Of a DNA stretch of 64,000 nt, positions 18,567 to 27,015 are shown one piece after another (position 1 is the stretch's first letter; each line of letters begins with the position of its first letter). The DNA is from Ignavibacteriota bacterium. GTDB taxonomy: Bacteria; Bacteroidota; Ignavibacteria; Kapaibacteriales; UBA2268. The stretch is taken from assembly GCA_019637995.1 (NCBI GenBank), contig JAHBUQ010000001.1:1353589-1417588 (forward strand), written 5' to 3'. Position numbers and translations under genes: made by a program. The notes beneath the pieces are model-generated. The model was not told where the DNA came from. It searched no databases and was given only the letters and a program-made list of their open reading frames with translations.

Positions 18567-18896
18567 ATGAAACAACTAAGACATATAGAATCCGAAACAG
18601 AGCTTGGACCTTCTGAAGTAGCCAAAGTCTTAGAAGTAGCATATTCCAAAGCTAAAAAACTTATGGAGACAAATGAAATCCGCTCGTGGGTTGATACAAA
18701 TGCAAGCGATGGCAGGAAGTATCTAAAAACCCTATATCGTGAAGTTTTAGCTTACCATGAAAGGAAACTTGAATTGCGTGATTTGGAAATCAAGAAGCCA
18801 AAGCAAAATAAATTGGTAAGAAGCAGACAAGAATCTGCAGTATTGTCAAATAAATCAATTGAAGAATTTTTCAGAACTGAAATTTTTGCCTCATAG
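18567..18896 (+). CDS. Excisionase-like HTH_17 DNA-binding protein
   Basis: A 109-residue protein whose first 65 residues resemble MerR/excisionase-type winged helices: LGPSEVAKVLEVAYSKAKKL followed by DGRKYLKTLYREVLAYHERK. The C-terminal part is basic and probably unstructured. As the second early gene in a temperate phage it may be an excisionase or early regulator. The partner would be the recombinase at the left edge. This pairing is inference. Confidence 0.6.
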   Translation: MKQLRHIESETELGPSEVAKVLEVAYSKAKKLMETNEIRSWVDTNASDGRKYLKTLYREVLAYHERKLELRDLEIKKPKQNKLVRSRQESAVLSNKSIEEFFRTEIFAS

Positions 18897-18937
18897 AATA
18901 ACTATGAGCTATTTATAAATAATATAAGGATAAACTT

Positions 18938-19174
18938 ATGCAAAATGCAGAAGCAATTGAAAGGCTTACCGAGATTAAAGAGCAAATGCTTGAATTACTC
19001 GAAGAAGCTAAAGACCTTCTACCAGAAGGTATGACAAAAGAACGTGCTAAATGTTATTGGTACGCTCATATCAAAACAGCTATTCTCAAAGAACACGAAT
19101 TTTTAGGTGGTTCTTTGCTAACTGTTGATGATACAATTTCAGAACTTGGCGAAGATTCTGAGGAGGATGAATAA
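18938..19174 (+). CDS. Hypothetical early phage protein, 78 aa
   Basis: An acidic helical protein beginning MQNAEAIERLTEIKEQMLEL and ending in an acidic tail (GEDSEEDE). The family is not recognised. A good AAGGA site precedes the ATG. The stop overlaps the next ATG region, so it belongs to the early operon. Confidence 0.6.
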   Translation: MQNAEAIERLTEIKEQMLELLEEAKDLLPEGMTKERAKCYWYAHIKTAILKEHEFLGGSLLTVDDTISELGEDSEEDE

Positions 19175-19392
19175 TGCAACTAATCTTCACTTGCAACTCG
19201 AATGAAGACTTTGACAAGATGAAACTTATCATCAGTAAATCAAAGTTCAATGCTGATGCCTTGAATTATGAATTTCGTTCCTTGTATTTCCAATGCCGAG
19301 ATAGGCAGGATGCAAATGCGTTGGAATTTAACCTTCTCCAAATAGTAAGCGAGAATGATATTTCAGGTTACTTTGAGTTGGAGGAAAAATGA
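19174..19392 (+). CDS. Hypothetical early phage protein, 72 aa
   Basis: Starts with MQLIFTCNSNEDFDKMKLII. A mixed alpha/beta pattern suggests a small compact domain. GAGGA precedes the ATG, which follows the previous coding region directly. The stop overlaps the next start as ATGA. Function unknown. Confidence 0.6.
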   Translation: MQLIFTCNSNEDFDKMKLIISKSKFNADALNYEFRSLYFQCRDRQDANALEFNLLQIVSENDISGYFELEEK

Positions 19393-19805
19393 GAAGGTTA
19401 TTTAGTCAAACCGATGAACCATCAACTTGGTTTTCAGAAGAAGCAGATTGGAATACTCCAGACGGTAAAGTAATAGCAGTATGGGAAGGATGTATTTTAA
19501 AAGAAGAAGAATTCTCCGATTTTATTAGCTTTGTCAAAAATGAAATTGATTCAGATGTTGAGCCAATTGGAAGTTTCAAGACAGCAGAAGATAGGTCAGT
19601 TTTTGTTTTCTTGGTCAAAACCAATGTAGCACGATTCTCTACTTGGCGATTCAGATTACCGGGTATGCGTTGGTGGTTCGATATGTTTTGGGATGTAAAC
19701 GGCGGTAGGAGTGTTTCCGAAATGGAAATAGTCCCTATCATAGCAAAATTAGGTTTGAAAATCAATGGAGTAACCCAAGATGTATATGATGAAGTTGAAT
19801 CCTGA
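19389..19805 (+). CDS. Hypothetical early phage protein, 138 aa
   Basis: A 138-residue acidic, Trp-rich protein (MRRLFSQTDEPSTWFSEEAD, then LPGMRWWFDMFWDVNGG) with no membrane segment. It is coupled to the upstream gene through an ATGA overlap and is overlapped by the following gene by 26 nt. The family is not recognised. Confidence 0.6.
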   Translation: MRRLFSQTDEPSTWFSEEADWNTPDGKVIAVWEGCILKEEEFSDFISFVKNEIDSDVEPIGSFKTAEDRSVFVFLVKTNVARFSTWRFRLPGMRWWFDMFWDVNGGRSVSEMEIVPIIAKLGLKINGVTQDVYDEVES

Positions 19806-19989
19806 ACAAGTATCAGATATGTATGAAATCCGTGAGAACCTGCGTGAGCAAGGTATCAGAAAACCTATAACTTGGCAGGTAAGAGAAGCAATCGCAGATT
19901 ACATTAGCAAGAATAAAAACGAAAAAATCCCTTTGAATGGTACTCAAAAGGATTTTAAAAATCATTATAATTTTCAACTACAAAAATAA
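19780..19989 (+). CDS. Small RHH-like protein, 69 aa
   Basis: A basic 69-residue product with EQVSDMYEIRENLREQGIRK followed by ITWQVREAIADYI, which looks like a ribbon-helix-helix or related small DNA-binding helix pair. GGAG lies 9 nt before the ATG. It overlaps the end of the previous gene by 26 nt. Function unknown; a regulator is plausible. Confidence 0.5.
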   Translation: MYMMKLNPEQVSDMYEIRENLREQGIRKPITWQVREAIADYISKNKNEKIPLNGTQKDFKNHYNFQLQK

Positions 19990-20002
19990 GGAGAATTTTC
20001 CT

Positions 20003-21193
20003 ATGGAACAAACAAATTTTTCTAAAATTGACTTGGGTTCTTTGGTAAAAGAGCTTGAGAGTCAAAAGCTAAGGAAGAAGGACTTAATTGTTCCTTCTAC
20101 TTCACTCAAAATGATAGAAGGGAAACTTGCTTTGACTGATTCAAAACCAAACAAAGAATTATTCAACCTTTTATCAAATTCGGGAATCACAATATCGAAT
20201 GATTCGCAAACCGACTATTTCGATATTACAGATTCTTGCCACGCTCAAATATCAGACAAACTTGGTATTCCTGGCAGATATTATGAAAGACTTCGTAAAG
20301 AAGCAGTTGATATGCTCGACTATAATGTTACTGAGTGGCTAAACCGAAAACCTGCTAACTACTTCCTAAGAAGCTTTGTAGATAACAACGGAGGTAGTGG
20401 TATAGCAAGAGCTTTCTTATCAGACAGATTCAAAGTAATTGACCATTTAGACATATTAATAACAGCTCTTGAAGCTATAAGACAATCCGACCAGAAAGTA
20501 ATTATTGATAGTGCAGATTTGACAGAACAAAGAATGTATGTTAGGTTTATAGCACCGGAAATAGTTAAGTCAGCACCGGAACTACTCAGAAATTATAAAG
20601 TTCCTTACGGTTCAAACAACGATAGTGGTTTTGGGGTTTGTTCAGGTTTTATCCTCTCAAATTCTGAAACAGGGCACGCAACATTCACAATAGCACCACG
20701 ATTAATGGTATTAGCTTGCCGAAATGGAATGATCCTCCAAAAGGATAAAATTGCCGAAAGACATCTTGGAACTAAAATGGAAATCGGCAGTTTTGATTGG
20801 AGTGAAAACACGAGGCAGAAAGAACTTGAACTAATTCAATTCCAAGTAAAAGATGCCGTGAATGCTTATCTCTCAGAAAACTACCTTGGAAATGTTCTTG
20901 ATGATATGTCATTGAAAGGATCAAAAGTATTGGAACATCCCGTAGATGCTATTCAAAATATCAGTCTATCATTGAACTTTTCAGAAGAACGCAAGAATGA
21001 ACTTTTGAACTACTTTATTCAAGGTGGTGATACAACAGGTTTCGGTGCAGTTCAAAGCATTACATATCTTGCTCAAAAAGTTCAACCTGATACCAGATAT
21101 GAACTTGAGACTGCTTCGGTGAGTATTCTAAACAATATAGAAACCTATGACAGACCAGCAGTTAAGCATTATCAACAGCTAACAATGAATTAG
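20003..21193 (+). CDS. DUF932 phage/plasmid protein
   Basis: A 396-residue protein of the DUF932 family, common in phages and plasmids near recombination genes and of unknown activity. Family-typical segments include RYYERLRKEAVDMLDYNV, NYFLRSFVDNNGGSGIARAF and SDRFKVIDHLDIL in the first half, and PRLMVLACRNGMI in the middle. The ATG at 20003 is chosen because AAGGAG lies 9 nt upstream. The longer frame from 19937 overlaps the previous gene and has no ribosome-binding site. It lies just before the ATPase and nuclease genes, which fits a part in phage recombination or replication. Confidence 0.8.
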   Translation: MEQTNFSKIDLGSLVKELESQKLRKKDLIVPSTSLKMIEGKLALTDSKPNKELFNLLSNSGITISNDSQTDYFDITDSCHAQISDKLGIPGRYYERLRKEAVDMLDYNVTEWLNRKPANYFLRSFVDNNGGSGIARAFLSDRFKVIDHLDILITALEAIRQSDQKVIIDSADLTEQRMYVRFIAPEIVKSAPELLRNYKVPYGSNNDSGFGVCSGFILSNSETGHATFTIAPRLMVLACRNGMILQKDKIAERHLGTKMEIGSFDWSENTRQKELELIQFQVKDAVNAYLSENYLGNVLDDMSLKGSKVLEHPVDAIQNISLSLNFSEERKNELLNYFIQGGDTTGFGAVQSITYLAQKVQPDTRYELETASVSILNNIETYDRPAVKHYQQLTMN

Positions 21194-21202
21194 GAGATTG
21201 AG

Positions 21203-21346
21203 ATGAAACCTTTGAAATTAAAGAAATTCAATTACTTATCTCCATTTGAGAAAAGAACACTCGACAAATTAGTCATAACAGGCTTATATATAGCAATAGC
21301 GTTGCTTTTAATTTCAGTTTTTTTAATAAAATCAGGAGTAAATTAA
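21203..21346 (+). CDS. Small single-pass membrane protein, 47 aa
   Basis: A short frame, MKPLKLKKFNYLSPFEKRTL followed by a membrane segment (VITGLYIAIALLLISVFLI). GGAGATTGAG precedes the ATG. It fits tightly between the DUF932 gene (9-nt gap) and the ATPase gene (1-nt gap). It has a basic N-terminus, so it is probably N-in. Function unknown. Confidence 0.55.
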   Translation: MKPLKLKKFNYLSPFEKRTLDKLVITGLYIAIALLLISVFLIKSGVN

Positions 21347-21347
21347 T

Positions 21348-22340
21348 ATGTTTAAAATAGTTAAATCAGACGAACCCTTAATCGTTGAAACAGTCAACAT
21401 TCTTATTTACGGAGAACCTGGTTCAGGTAAAACCAGCTTAGTAAATACGGCTGAAAGCCCTTTAACATTGGATTTTGACAAAGGCGTTCACAGAAGTGAT
21501 TTCAGGAAGGATGTTCTTGTTATCGAGAGCTGGAAGCAGATAAACGATAATATTGGAGAATTAATAAAGACATTCGGCAGTTACAATACTGTAATCCTTG
21601 ACACCATTGACACCCTATTAGACTATATGGGTGCTTGGATAATTGACCAAGAGCCAAAACTTGCTCGTAACAAATTGCAATTTTATGGCAAACTGAAAGA
21701 TGAGTTTTCACTGTTTGTTGGTAAACTCAAAACACTTGGCAAAGACGTTGTTATGATAGCTCACGTAAGAGAAAAGGAAGAAGGTGATTTGAGAATCAAG
21801 CGTCCCGCCATCACAGGCGGGAGCTATGACAGAGTTCTACAAACAGCTGATTTTGTAGGGTATCTATTCATTAAAGATAATAAGAGAACGATAGATTTCA
21901 ATCCAACTGACTATTGGATTGGCAAAAATTCTGCTAAATTCAGTGCAATGACTATCCCTGATTTCAACAACAATCCGGATTTCTTTGCAGGATTAGTTAA
22001 AGATATGAAATCTGCAATAAACGGTCAAACTCAATCACAAGCAGACACGATAAAACTGATCAAAGAATTATCTTTAAAAGTTCAAGGTATGAGCAGTTTG
22101 ACAGATATAAACACTTTTTTACCAGAGCTTGCAAGTATGAAAAACGGAGTAAAAAAGCAAATTTGGGACAAAATCCAACTCCGTGCAAAAGAACTGAACT
22201 TAGAGTTCAATAAAGATGAAAAGAAGTTCTATCAAATTCAAACTGAAGCACCAGCAGTTGTAGAAATAGCAAAGACAATCAAATCAACATCTAAAAAGGA
22301 ATCTATAGAAATTGAAGAACCAGACTTTAATTTCGGATAG
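21348..22340 (+). CDS. Sak4-like/RecA-fold phage ATPase
   Basis: A 330-residue P-loop protein of the phage AAA_24/Sak4-like group, which acts in single-strand annealing recombination beside SSB. Walker A is YGEPGSGKTSLVNTA (about 21-35). A conserved LTLDFDKGVHR follows. Walker B is NTVILDTIDTLL (about 79-90). The C-terminal 90 residues are basic helices with a probable flexible tail. The downstream nuclease-ATPase and the SSB-tip protein support a recombination role. It could also be a generic replication ATPase. Confidence 0.75.
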   Translation: MFKIVKSDEPLIVETVNILIYGEPGSGKTSLVNTAESPLTLDFDKGVHRSDFRKDVLVIESWKQINDNIGELIKTFGSYNTVILDTIDTLLDYMGAWIIDQEPKLARNKLQFYGKLKDEFSLFVGKLKTLGKDVVMIAHVREKEEGDLRIKRPAITGGSYDRVLQTADFVGYLFIKDNKRTIDFNPTDYWIGKNSAKFSAMTIPDFNNNPDFFAGLVKDMKSAINGQTQSQADTIKLIKELSLKVQGMSSLTDINTFLPELASMKNGVKKQIWDKIQLRAKELNLEFNKDEKKFYQIQTEAPAVVEIAKTIKSTSKKESIEIEEPDFNFG

Positions 22341-22348
22341 GAGGATTT

Positions 22349-22666
22349 ATGATACAAATTGATTTCAGAAAGCAATTGCCACAATGGTCGGGCAAGTCAA
22401 GATTGAATACTTTAATTTCAGTATTTACTCGTGAGATAATCTATTATATTCATTCTAAGCATAAGGTAAGTAATCCATTGTTAAAACCTTCTTATAAGAT
22501 TTTCTATGACGAAGAAAAGATGTCAGAGTACATAAGTATCCTCTGGTTTGTAGATGACAAGGATTCTGTTTGCAAAACCAAAGTAATTTGGCTAAATACT
22601 GTTAATCCTAAACCAATGGTGAAAAGGTATCTTGGGAATAAGAAACGGAGGTATTGTTATGCTTAA
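22349..22666 (+). CDS. Hypothetical early phage protein, 105 aa
   Basis: A basic protein beginning MIQIDFRKQLPQWSGKSRLN, predicted soluble with alternating strands. GGAGG precedes the ATG. Its last 8 nt overlap the start of the nuclease-ATPase gene, so the two are probably translated together. Family not recognised. Confidence 0.6.
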   Translation: MIQIDFRKQLPQWSGKSRLNTLISVFTREIIYYIHSKHKVSNPLLKPSYKIFYDEEKMSEYISILWFVDDKDSVCKTKVIWLNTVNPKPMVKRYLGNKKRRYCYA

Positions 22667-24671
22667 AGTAGCTGTAACTACTATTGAATCATTTAGGAAC
22701 TATTTAAACGGTTCAATTGAACTTGAAGACCTTCTCAAAAGGGTACGTGGAGAATTTACTCCGTCAAGGTATATGGATCTTGGTAGTGCATTCCACGATA
22801 TTCTCGAAAAAGCAGAAGAAAGATTTATTCCCGAAAGGAATGTATTCAAAGCAAAAAATGGTATTGAGTTCGATTTTGATATTATATCTCCTTGCTATGA
22901 AAAAATCGTTCAAGACGCACCATTTGAAGTTAAGATAACAAAAATCTATAAGATTGGAGATGAAGAAGTTGAAGTTGTAGCCAAGGTTGACCAGTTATAT
23001 GGCAACCACATAATTGAAAACAAAACCTGCTGGGGAATGTTTGATTTTGAAAGATACTTCAATTCTTGTCAATGGAAATACTATCTTGACATTTTTGAGG
23101 CAGAACGAGTTTATTACAATGTATTTTGTTTGTCAGATAAAGTAAATGGAATTGAATTAAGAAATATAGAACAGTTTTCATTTAATGCTTATCCAGACTT
23201 GAGTGATGACCTATATGAGCTCTTAACAGATTTTGTTAAGTTTATTCACAACCAAAAGCTCGAAGAATATTTCACTCCGGACTATAAGAGTGAGCCAAAA
23301 CAACAAAAAGTTATTCAATCATCAAATCAAATTGATTCTACAAATAATCAAAGGGACTTAGATATGAAAATCCAGAAAATCAAAATAGCAAATCTTCTTG
23401 GAATAGAAGAATTAGAATTTGACCCCGGTAAATTTACTTTGATAGAGGGCAGAAATGGTTCGGGTAAAACATCAATCCTTGAATCTATTAAACACGCCTT
23501 AAACGGTGGTCATGATGCAAAGCTCCTCCGAAACGGAACAGATAAAGGTGAAATTGTTCTTGTTCTCGATGATGGAGTTCAACTAACCAAGACTGTTACC
23601 CTAAATAAGTCTGATGTTAAAATATTAGACAAAGAAGGTAACAGAATCAATAAGCCACAAACCTATATTGACAAACTTATTGATATGTTATCAGTCAACC
23701 CAGTGCAATTTCTAACTGCAGATAAAAAGAATAGAGTTAATTATCTGCTTGAAGCAATTCCAATGAAATTAACAAAAGACCATCTTGAGAGTTCTTTAAA
23801 CGGTATGAGTGGCAGGGTTCGAGATGATTTAAACGGACACGCTCTTGAAGTAATCGGCAGGATATACAAACAATTCTATGATGAAAGAACAGGTGTAAAC
23901 AGAGCATTAAAAGAGAAATCTGCTACTATGACACAACTTAAAGAATCTATAGCAGAACTGAATTATTCTCCCAATGAATTGCTTGAAAAGATTAAATCTT
24001 TGGAGAATAAAAAAGGTGAAATGGAAGGTAAAAAAAGTATGTTCTTAGACCAAGCAGTTAATATCAGAATTAAGAAACTTGACAACGAAGAAGAAAGATT
24101 TCAAGATGAAATGAATAGGATTCGGCTCGAACACGAGAGCAGCAAACAAGAAATCTATGATTGGTTTGAAAACCAAAAAACCGAGATTCATTCAAAGTTT
24201 GAAGATAAGTATTTACCGCTTATTACAGAATTGTCTATGCTTCAGGAGCAACACAAACAATATCAAAACCAAGAGAAAACACGTGAATTAGTTGAGCAGT
24301 TTCACAATGAATGTTTAATGCTTAAAGAAGAAACAGATAAGTTAAGCAATGCATTAACAGGTTTGGAAAAGCTCAAAGAAAATCTCTTAAAAGAATTACC
24401 AATTAAAGACCTTGAAATCAAAGAAGGCGAAATCTATTGCAAAGACATTGTATTCGACAAACTGAATACTGCCGAACAAGTAAAAATTGCAGTTGAAGTA
24501 GCAAAAATAAGAGCAAGCGAACTTGGAATTATTTGTGTGGACGGAATTGAACGACTTGACAAAGATACTTTTAACGAATTCAAGACAAAAGCAATTGATT
24601 CTGGATTACAGATGATAGTTACAAAAGTAGGTGATTCTGACTTAAATATTCATACAGAACTTGTTGCATAA
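22659..24671 (+). CDS. PD-(D/E)XK nuclease fused to Rad50/SMC-like ATPase
   Basis: A 670-residue fusion. Residues about 1-225 form a RecB-like nuclease with VDQLYGNHIIENK (catalytic Asp and Glu-x-Lys) followed by a Q-x3-Y motif (QWKYY). After a polar linker comes an SMC-like ATPase (about 236-670): Walker A EGRNGSGKT, a central coiled coil without a CxxC zinc hook, the signature LNTAEQVKIAVE and Walker B IICVDGIERLD. Known phages encode such nuclease and ATPase activities as separate subunits (SbcCD, gp46/gp47). The ATG at 22659 follows ACGGAGG by 7 nt. A second in-frame start lies at 23364. Likely role: end resection in recombination. Confidence 0.8.
   Translation: MLKVAVTTIESFRNYLNGSIELEDLLKRVRGEFTPSRYMDLGSAFHDILEKAEERFIPERNVFKAKNGIEFDFDIISPCYEKIVQDAPFEVKITKIYKIGDEEVEVVAKVDQLYGNHIIENKTCWGMFDFERYFNSCQWKYYLDIFEAERVYYNVFCLSDKVNGIELRNIEQFSFNAYPDLSDDLYELLTDFVKFIHNQKLEEYFTPDYKSEPKQQKVIQSSNQIDSTNNQRDLDMKIQKIKIANLLGIEELEFDPGKFTLIEGRNGSGKTSILESIKHALNGGHDAKLLRNGTDKGEIVLVLDDGVQLTKTVTLNKSDVKILDKEGNRINKPQTYIDKLIDMLSVNPVQFLTADKKNRVNYLLEAIPMKLTKDHLESSLNGMSGRVRDDLNGHALEVIGRIYKQFYDERTGVNRALKEKSATMTQLKESIAELNYSPNELLEKIKSLENKKGEMEGKKSMFLDQAVNIRIKKLDNEEERFQDEMNRIRLEHESSKQEIYDWFENQKTEIHSKFEDKYLPLITELSMLQEQHKQYQNQEKTRELVEQFHNECLMLKEETDKLSNALTGLEKLKENLLKELPIKDLEIKEGEIYCKDIVFDKLNTAEQVKIAVEVAKIRASELGIICVDGIERLDKDTFNEFKTKAIDSGLQMIVTKVGDSDLNIHTELVA
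23351..23366 (+). promoter_or_regulatory. Internal ribosome-binding site and ATG at the nuclease/ATPase junction
   Basis: AAGGGA at 23351-23356 stands 7 nt before an in-frame ATG at 23364, exactly where the ATPase domain begins (MKIQKIKIANLLGIEEL). Initiation here would yield a free 435-residue ATPase beside the fused product. Confidence 0.5.
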
Positions 24672-24680
24672 TGAATGATT

Positions 24681-24738
24681 GCCCGGCTATTTTAGGTATA
24701 TTCTTCCTCTTATATGCCATTCCCCCTAATAGTCGGGC
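24681..24738 (+). other. Long imperfect hairpin between operon genes
   Basis: GCCCGGCTATT (24681-24691) pairs with AATAGTCGGGC (24728-24738), with one G-U pair. TTAGG/CCTAA and TATA/TATA pairs can extend the stem inward. There is no U-run, so a simple terminator is unlikely. It may be an RNA processing or translation-control element. Confidence 0.55.
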
Positions 24739-24762
24739 TGTTATTTAATAATGGAGAAAACT

Positions 24763-25368
24763 ATGGAAAATAAAGAATCATTAAAAATTAAACTAAGCAT
24801 CAATAAGAATATGCTTAACAAGGCAAATCCTTCAACTTATGGTTGGAGAAACATAGAATATACAGGTCAAGAACTCGCAAGCCATATTCAAAAGGGCTTA
24901 GCATTTTCTCCAGGTATATTAAGAGCAAATGCTAATGGTAGGAAACCTTCAATAAAGGACATTGATTCGGCACAAATTCTTGCTATCGACATTGATAATG
25001 ATATAAAATCTTATAACAATGTTACTAAGAAATATGATAAAAGAATTAAGTCCAAAGAAGAAGGATACATAAGCTATGAAGAAGCACTTATAGACCAATT
25101 TGTGATAGAGAATGCACTTTTTGTTTATACCACACCAAGCCATCAAGAACTGTTTAATAGGTTTAGAATTGTCTTCGTAATAGAACAGTTTATCAATAAA
25201 GCAGAAGTTTACAGAAATGCAATAACACCACTGATAGAGAGATTTGGTGGAGATAAATCTTGTTCTAATATTGACAGACTATTTTACGGTAATAGTAATT
25301 GCCGTTTAGAATATTTTGGCAATATCTTAAATCAAGATTTTGTAATAAATAACCAGTTAATGTTATGA
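24763..25368 (+). CDS. AEP-type primase-like replication protein
   Basis: A 201-residue protein matching the catalytic core of archaeo-eukaryotic-primase-like phage proteins: ILAIDIDND (Asp-x-Asp metal site), FVYTTPSHQELFNRFRIVF and then SCSNIDRLFYG. The helicase domain usually fused behind it is absent. I chose the ATG at 24763 because GGAG lies 7 nt upstream. The earlier ATG at 24751 contains that site. It overlaps the DnaD-like gene by 4 nt. It probably makes primers or starts replication beside the separate primase-helicase. Confidence 0.7.
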   Translation: MENKESLKIKLSINKNMLNKANPSTYGWRNIEYTGQELASHIQKGLAFSPGILRANANGRKPSIKDIDSAQILAIDIDNDIKSYNNVTKKYDKRIKSKEEGYISYEEALIDQFVIENALFVYTTPSHQELFNRFRIVFVIEQFINKAEVYRNAITPLIERFGGDKSCSNIDRLFYGNSNCRLEYFGNILNQDFVINNQLML

Positions 25369-26321
25369 AAGAAGCATATTATTTTTCTCACGACACAAAT
25401 GCAAGGAATGATGAAAAGATTCTATGCCTAAGAGCTGACTACGGTATCACCGGTTATGGTGCTTTTTGGATATTGATTGAAATGATGTTTGAAAATCAGG
25501 ACACTCAATTAAGCCATAAGCACGTAAAAGGTATTGCCTATAGTTTGAATATGGAAGTAGAACTTCTTACTAATATCATCAATTCTTGCGTTGAATACGG
25601 TCTGTTTGTTAGTGATGGAGATAATTTCTGGAGTGAATCACTTCGCACAAGGAAAGGAACATACATTAACAAACGGGAAAAGAAAGTTGAAGCAGGTCTC
25701 AAAAGTGCTGAAGCAAGAAGACTGAAAGCATTAGAAAACTCAGAACAAACTTCCAATTTTGCAGAACAAGATAGTAATCTTGCTCAAACAAACGGCAATT
25801 ATGCTAAAGCATTGTTAGAGCAAAATAGTAACACTTCTGATGTTATGTTTGAACAAAACTTGAACAGTGTTTCAACAGAACTTAACAGCGAGCCAACAAA
25901 AAGCAACAAATTAAAGGAAATTAAAGTAAAAGAAAAAGAAATATTTAATTCTTCTCCTCCGAAATCGGAGATTTCGGAAGAAGGAAAGGAATATGCAAAC
26001 TTTTTCAAGGGGCTTTTGCCACCCACTCAAAAGGTTACTGAAGCAGATTTGAAAAATTGGGCGGATACTTTCGACAAACTTGTGAGGATTGACAAGCGTT
26101 CAAGGGATGAAGTCTATCAAGTAACCGAATGGGCAAGGAAAGATTCTTTCTGGGGTGAACAAGGTAATTTTCTTTCTGCTTGTAAGTTACGAAACAAGTC
26201 AAAAGACGGAGTACTTTACTACGATATGTTTTTGCAGAAATTTAAGCAAAGGAGTAAGAGCAATGGCACAAGTCAGGGACAACAAGTCCAAAGACCAGAT
26301 TGGGTCAAAGCAAAAGAGTGA
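25365..26321 (+). CDS. DnaD-like replication initiation protein (DUF4373)
   Basis: A 318-residue protein. Residues 1-95 form the Lin1244/Lin1753-type DUF4373 domain (YYFSHDTNARNDEKIL, GITGYGAFWILIEMMFEN), a winged helix found in phage replication initiators. A long polar linker follows (about 120-205), rich in Asn/Gln/Ser and ending in NKLKEIKVKEKEIFNSSPP. The C-terminal helices (about 210-318) resemble the helicase-loader part of DnaD. A related linker is present in the phage protease (55322-55372). It probably loads the downstream primase-helicase on the phage origin. Confidence 0.78.
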   Translation: MKEAYYFSHDTNARNDEKILCLRADYGITGYGAFWILIEMMFENQDTQLSHKHVKGIAYSLNMEVELLTNIINSCVEYGLFVSDGDNFWSESLRTRKGTYINKREKKVEAGLKSAEARRLKALENSEQTSNFAEQDSNLAQTNGNYAKALLEQNSNTSDVMFEQNLNSVSTELNSEPTKSNKLKEIKVKEKEIFNSSPPKSEISEEGKEYANFFKGLLPPTQKVTEADLKNWADTFDKLVRIDKRSRDEVYQVTEWARKDSFWGEQGNFLSACKLRNKSKDGVLYYDMFLQKFKQRSKSNGTSQGQQVQRPDWVKAKE

Positions 26322-26559
26322 ATTCTTGGCAATTATGGATTCACTTTTCCCAGACCAAGATTTGCTTAACGTGAGCAGTAAGTTTCGGAAAAAAGCAGAT
26401 TTCACTTTTGAACTTATGCAGAAACAAAATTGGAATCAAGAAGAATTTGAGAAGACAATGCTTGAGTTTTCAATGAAATGGGTTTATAATTCTTGGATGC
26501 CTGCTAATGTTCTTGAATTCAAAAAGAAGTTGTTCGCTGATAATGATATGGTGATATGA
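26263..26559 (+). CDS. Hypothetical replication-module protein, 98 aa
   Basis: The ATG at 26263 lies inside the end of the DnaD-like gene and follows AAAGGAG by 8 nt. The product begins MAQVRDNKSKDQIGSKQKSE and has a helical C-terminal half (NQEEFEKTMLEFSMKWVYN). It may be a small partner of the initiator. Family not recognised. Confidence 0.6.
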   Translation: MAQVRDNKSKDQIGSKQKSEFLAIMDSLFPDQDLLNVSSKFRKKADFTFELMQKQNWNQEEFEKTMLEFSMKWVYNSWMPANVLEFKKKLFADNDMVI

Positions 26560-26768
26560 TGAAAGCTGTTCAAACAAAAGCACAAAAGTATATCGAAATT
26601 GATGGTCTTTATCAAGGCAAACTGTTCTTTAGTATTGACTTCTATGAATTTGAAGAGCGTGCGGCTATACTTGAATTTGATTTCGGAGTTGAATTCAAAG
26701 AAGCCGCAAGGCTCTCCTTTAACGAATTAATTAAAAAATATGCATATTTGAAAGGAAAAATAAAATGA
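26556..26768 (+). CDS. Hypothetical early phage protein, 70 aa
   Basis: Begins MMKAVQTKAQKYIEIDGLYQ, a small alpha/beta product. It is coupled on both sides by 4-nt overlaps with its neighbours, so it is part of the replication operon. Function unknown. The second ATG at 26559 is an equally possible start. Confidence 0.55.
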   Translation: MMKAVQTKAQKYIEIDGLYQGKLFFSIDFYEFEERAAILEFDFGVEFKEAARLSFNELIKKYAYLKGKIK

Positions 26769-27004
26769 TTAAGATAACTGGATTATATAAATCAATATCT
26801 AAAAAGGGCGATACTTTCTTATCAGGTAAAACAATTGACGGAGTTAAATACTTTGTTTTCAAGAATAACAAGAAGAAAGATAACCACCCTGATTACAACT
26901 TGTATATGGAAGACAATGATACAAATCCACCAAAGCCTAAAATCGAAACAACTGATGATTTTCTAAATCAACAAGTAGATTCTGATGATGACTTACCCTT
27001 TTAG
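26765..27004 (+). CDS. OB-like small protein with SSB-type acidic C-terminal tip
   Basis: A 79-residue protein. The first 55 residues (MIKITGLYKSISKKGDTFLS, then NHPDYNLYM) form a strand-rich unit shared by many small phage proteins. A flexible acidic tail ends in SDDDLPF, nearly identical to the DDDIPF tip with which bacterial SSB recruits partner proteins. No other SSB is seen in the replication module. It may bind single-stranded DNA itself or recruit host SSB partners to phage forks. The fold call is tentative; the tip is plain. Confidence 0.6.
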   Translation: MIKITGLYKSISKKGDTFLSGKTIDGVKYFVFKNNKKKDNHPDYNLYMEDNDTNPPKPKIETTDDFLNQQVDSDDDLPF

Positions 27005-27015
27005 GAGAAAACACT

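Noticed and set aside
19937..20002. Longer N-terminus of the DUF932 protein
   Set aside because: It overlaps the previous gene, its sequence is A+T-driven, and a strong ribosome-binding site marks the ATG at 20003.
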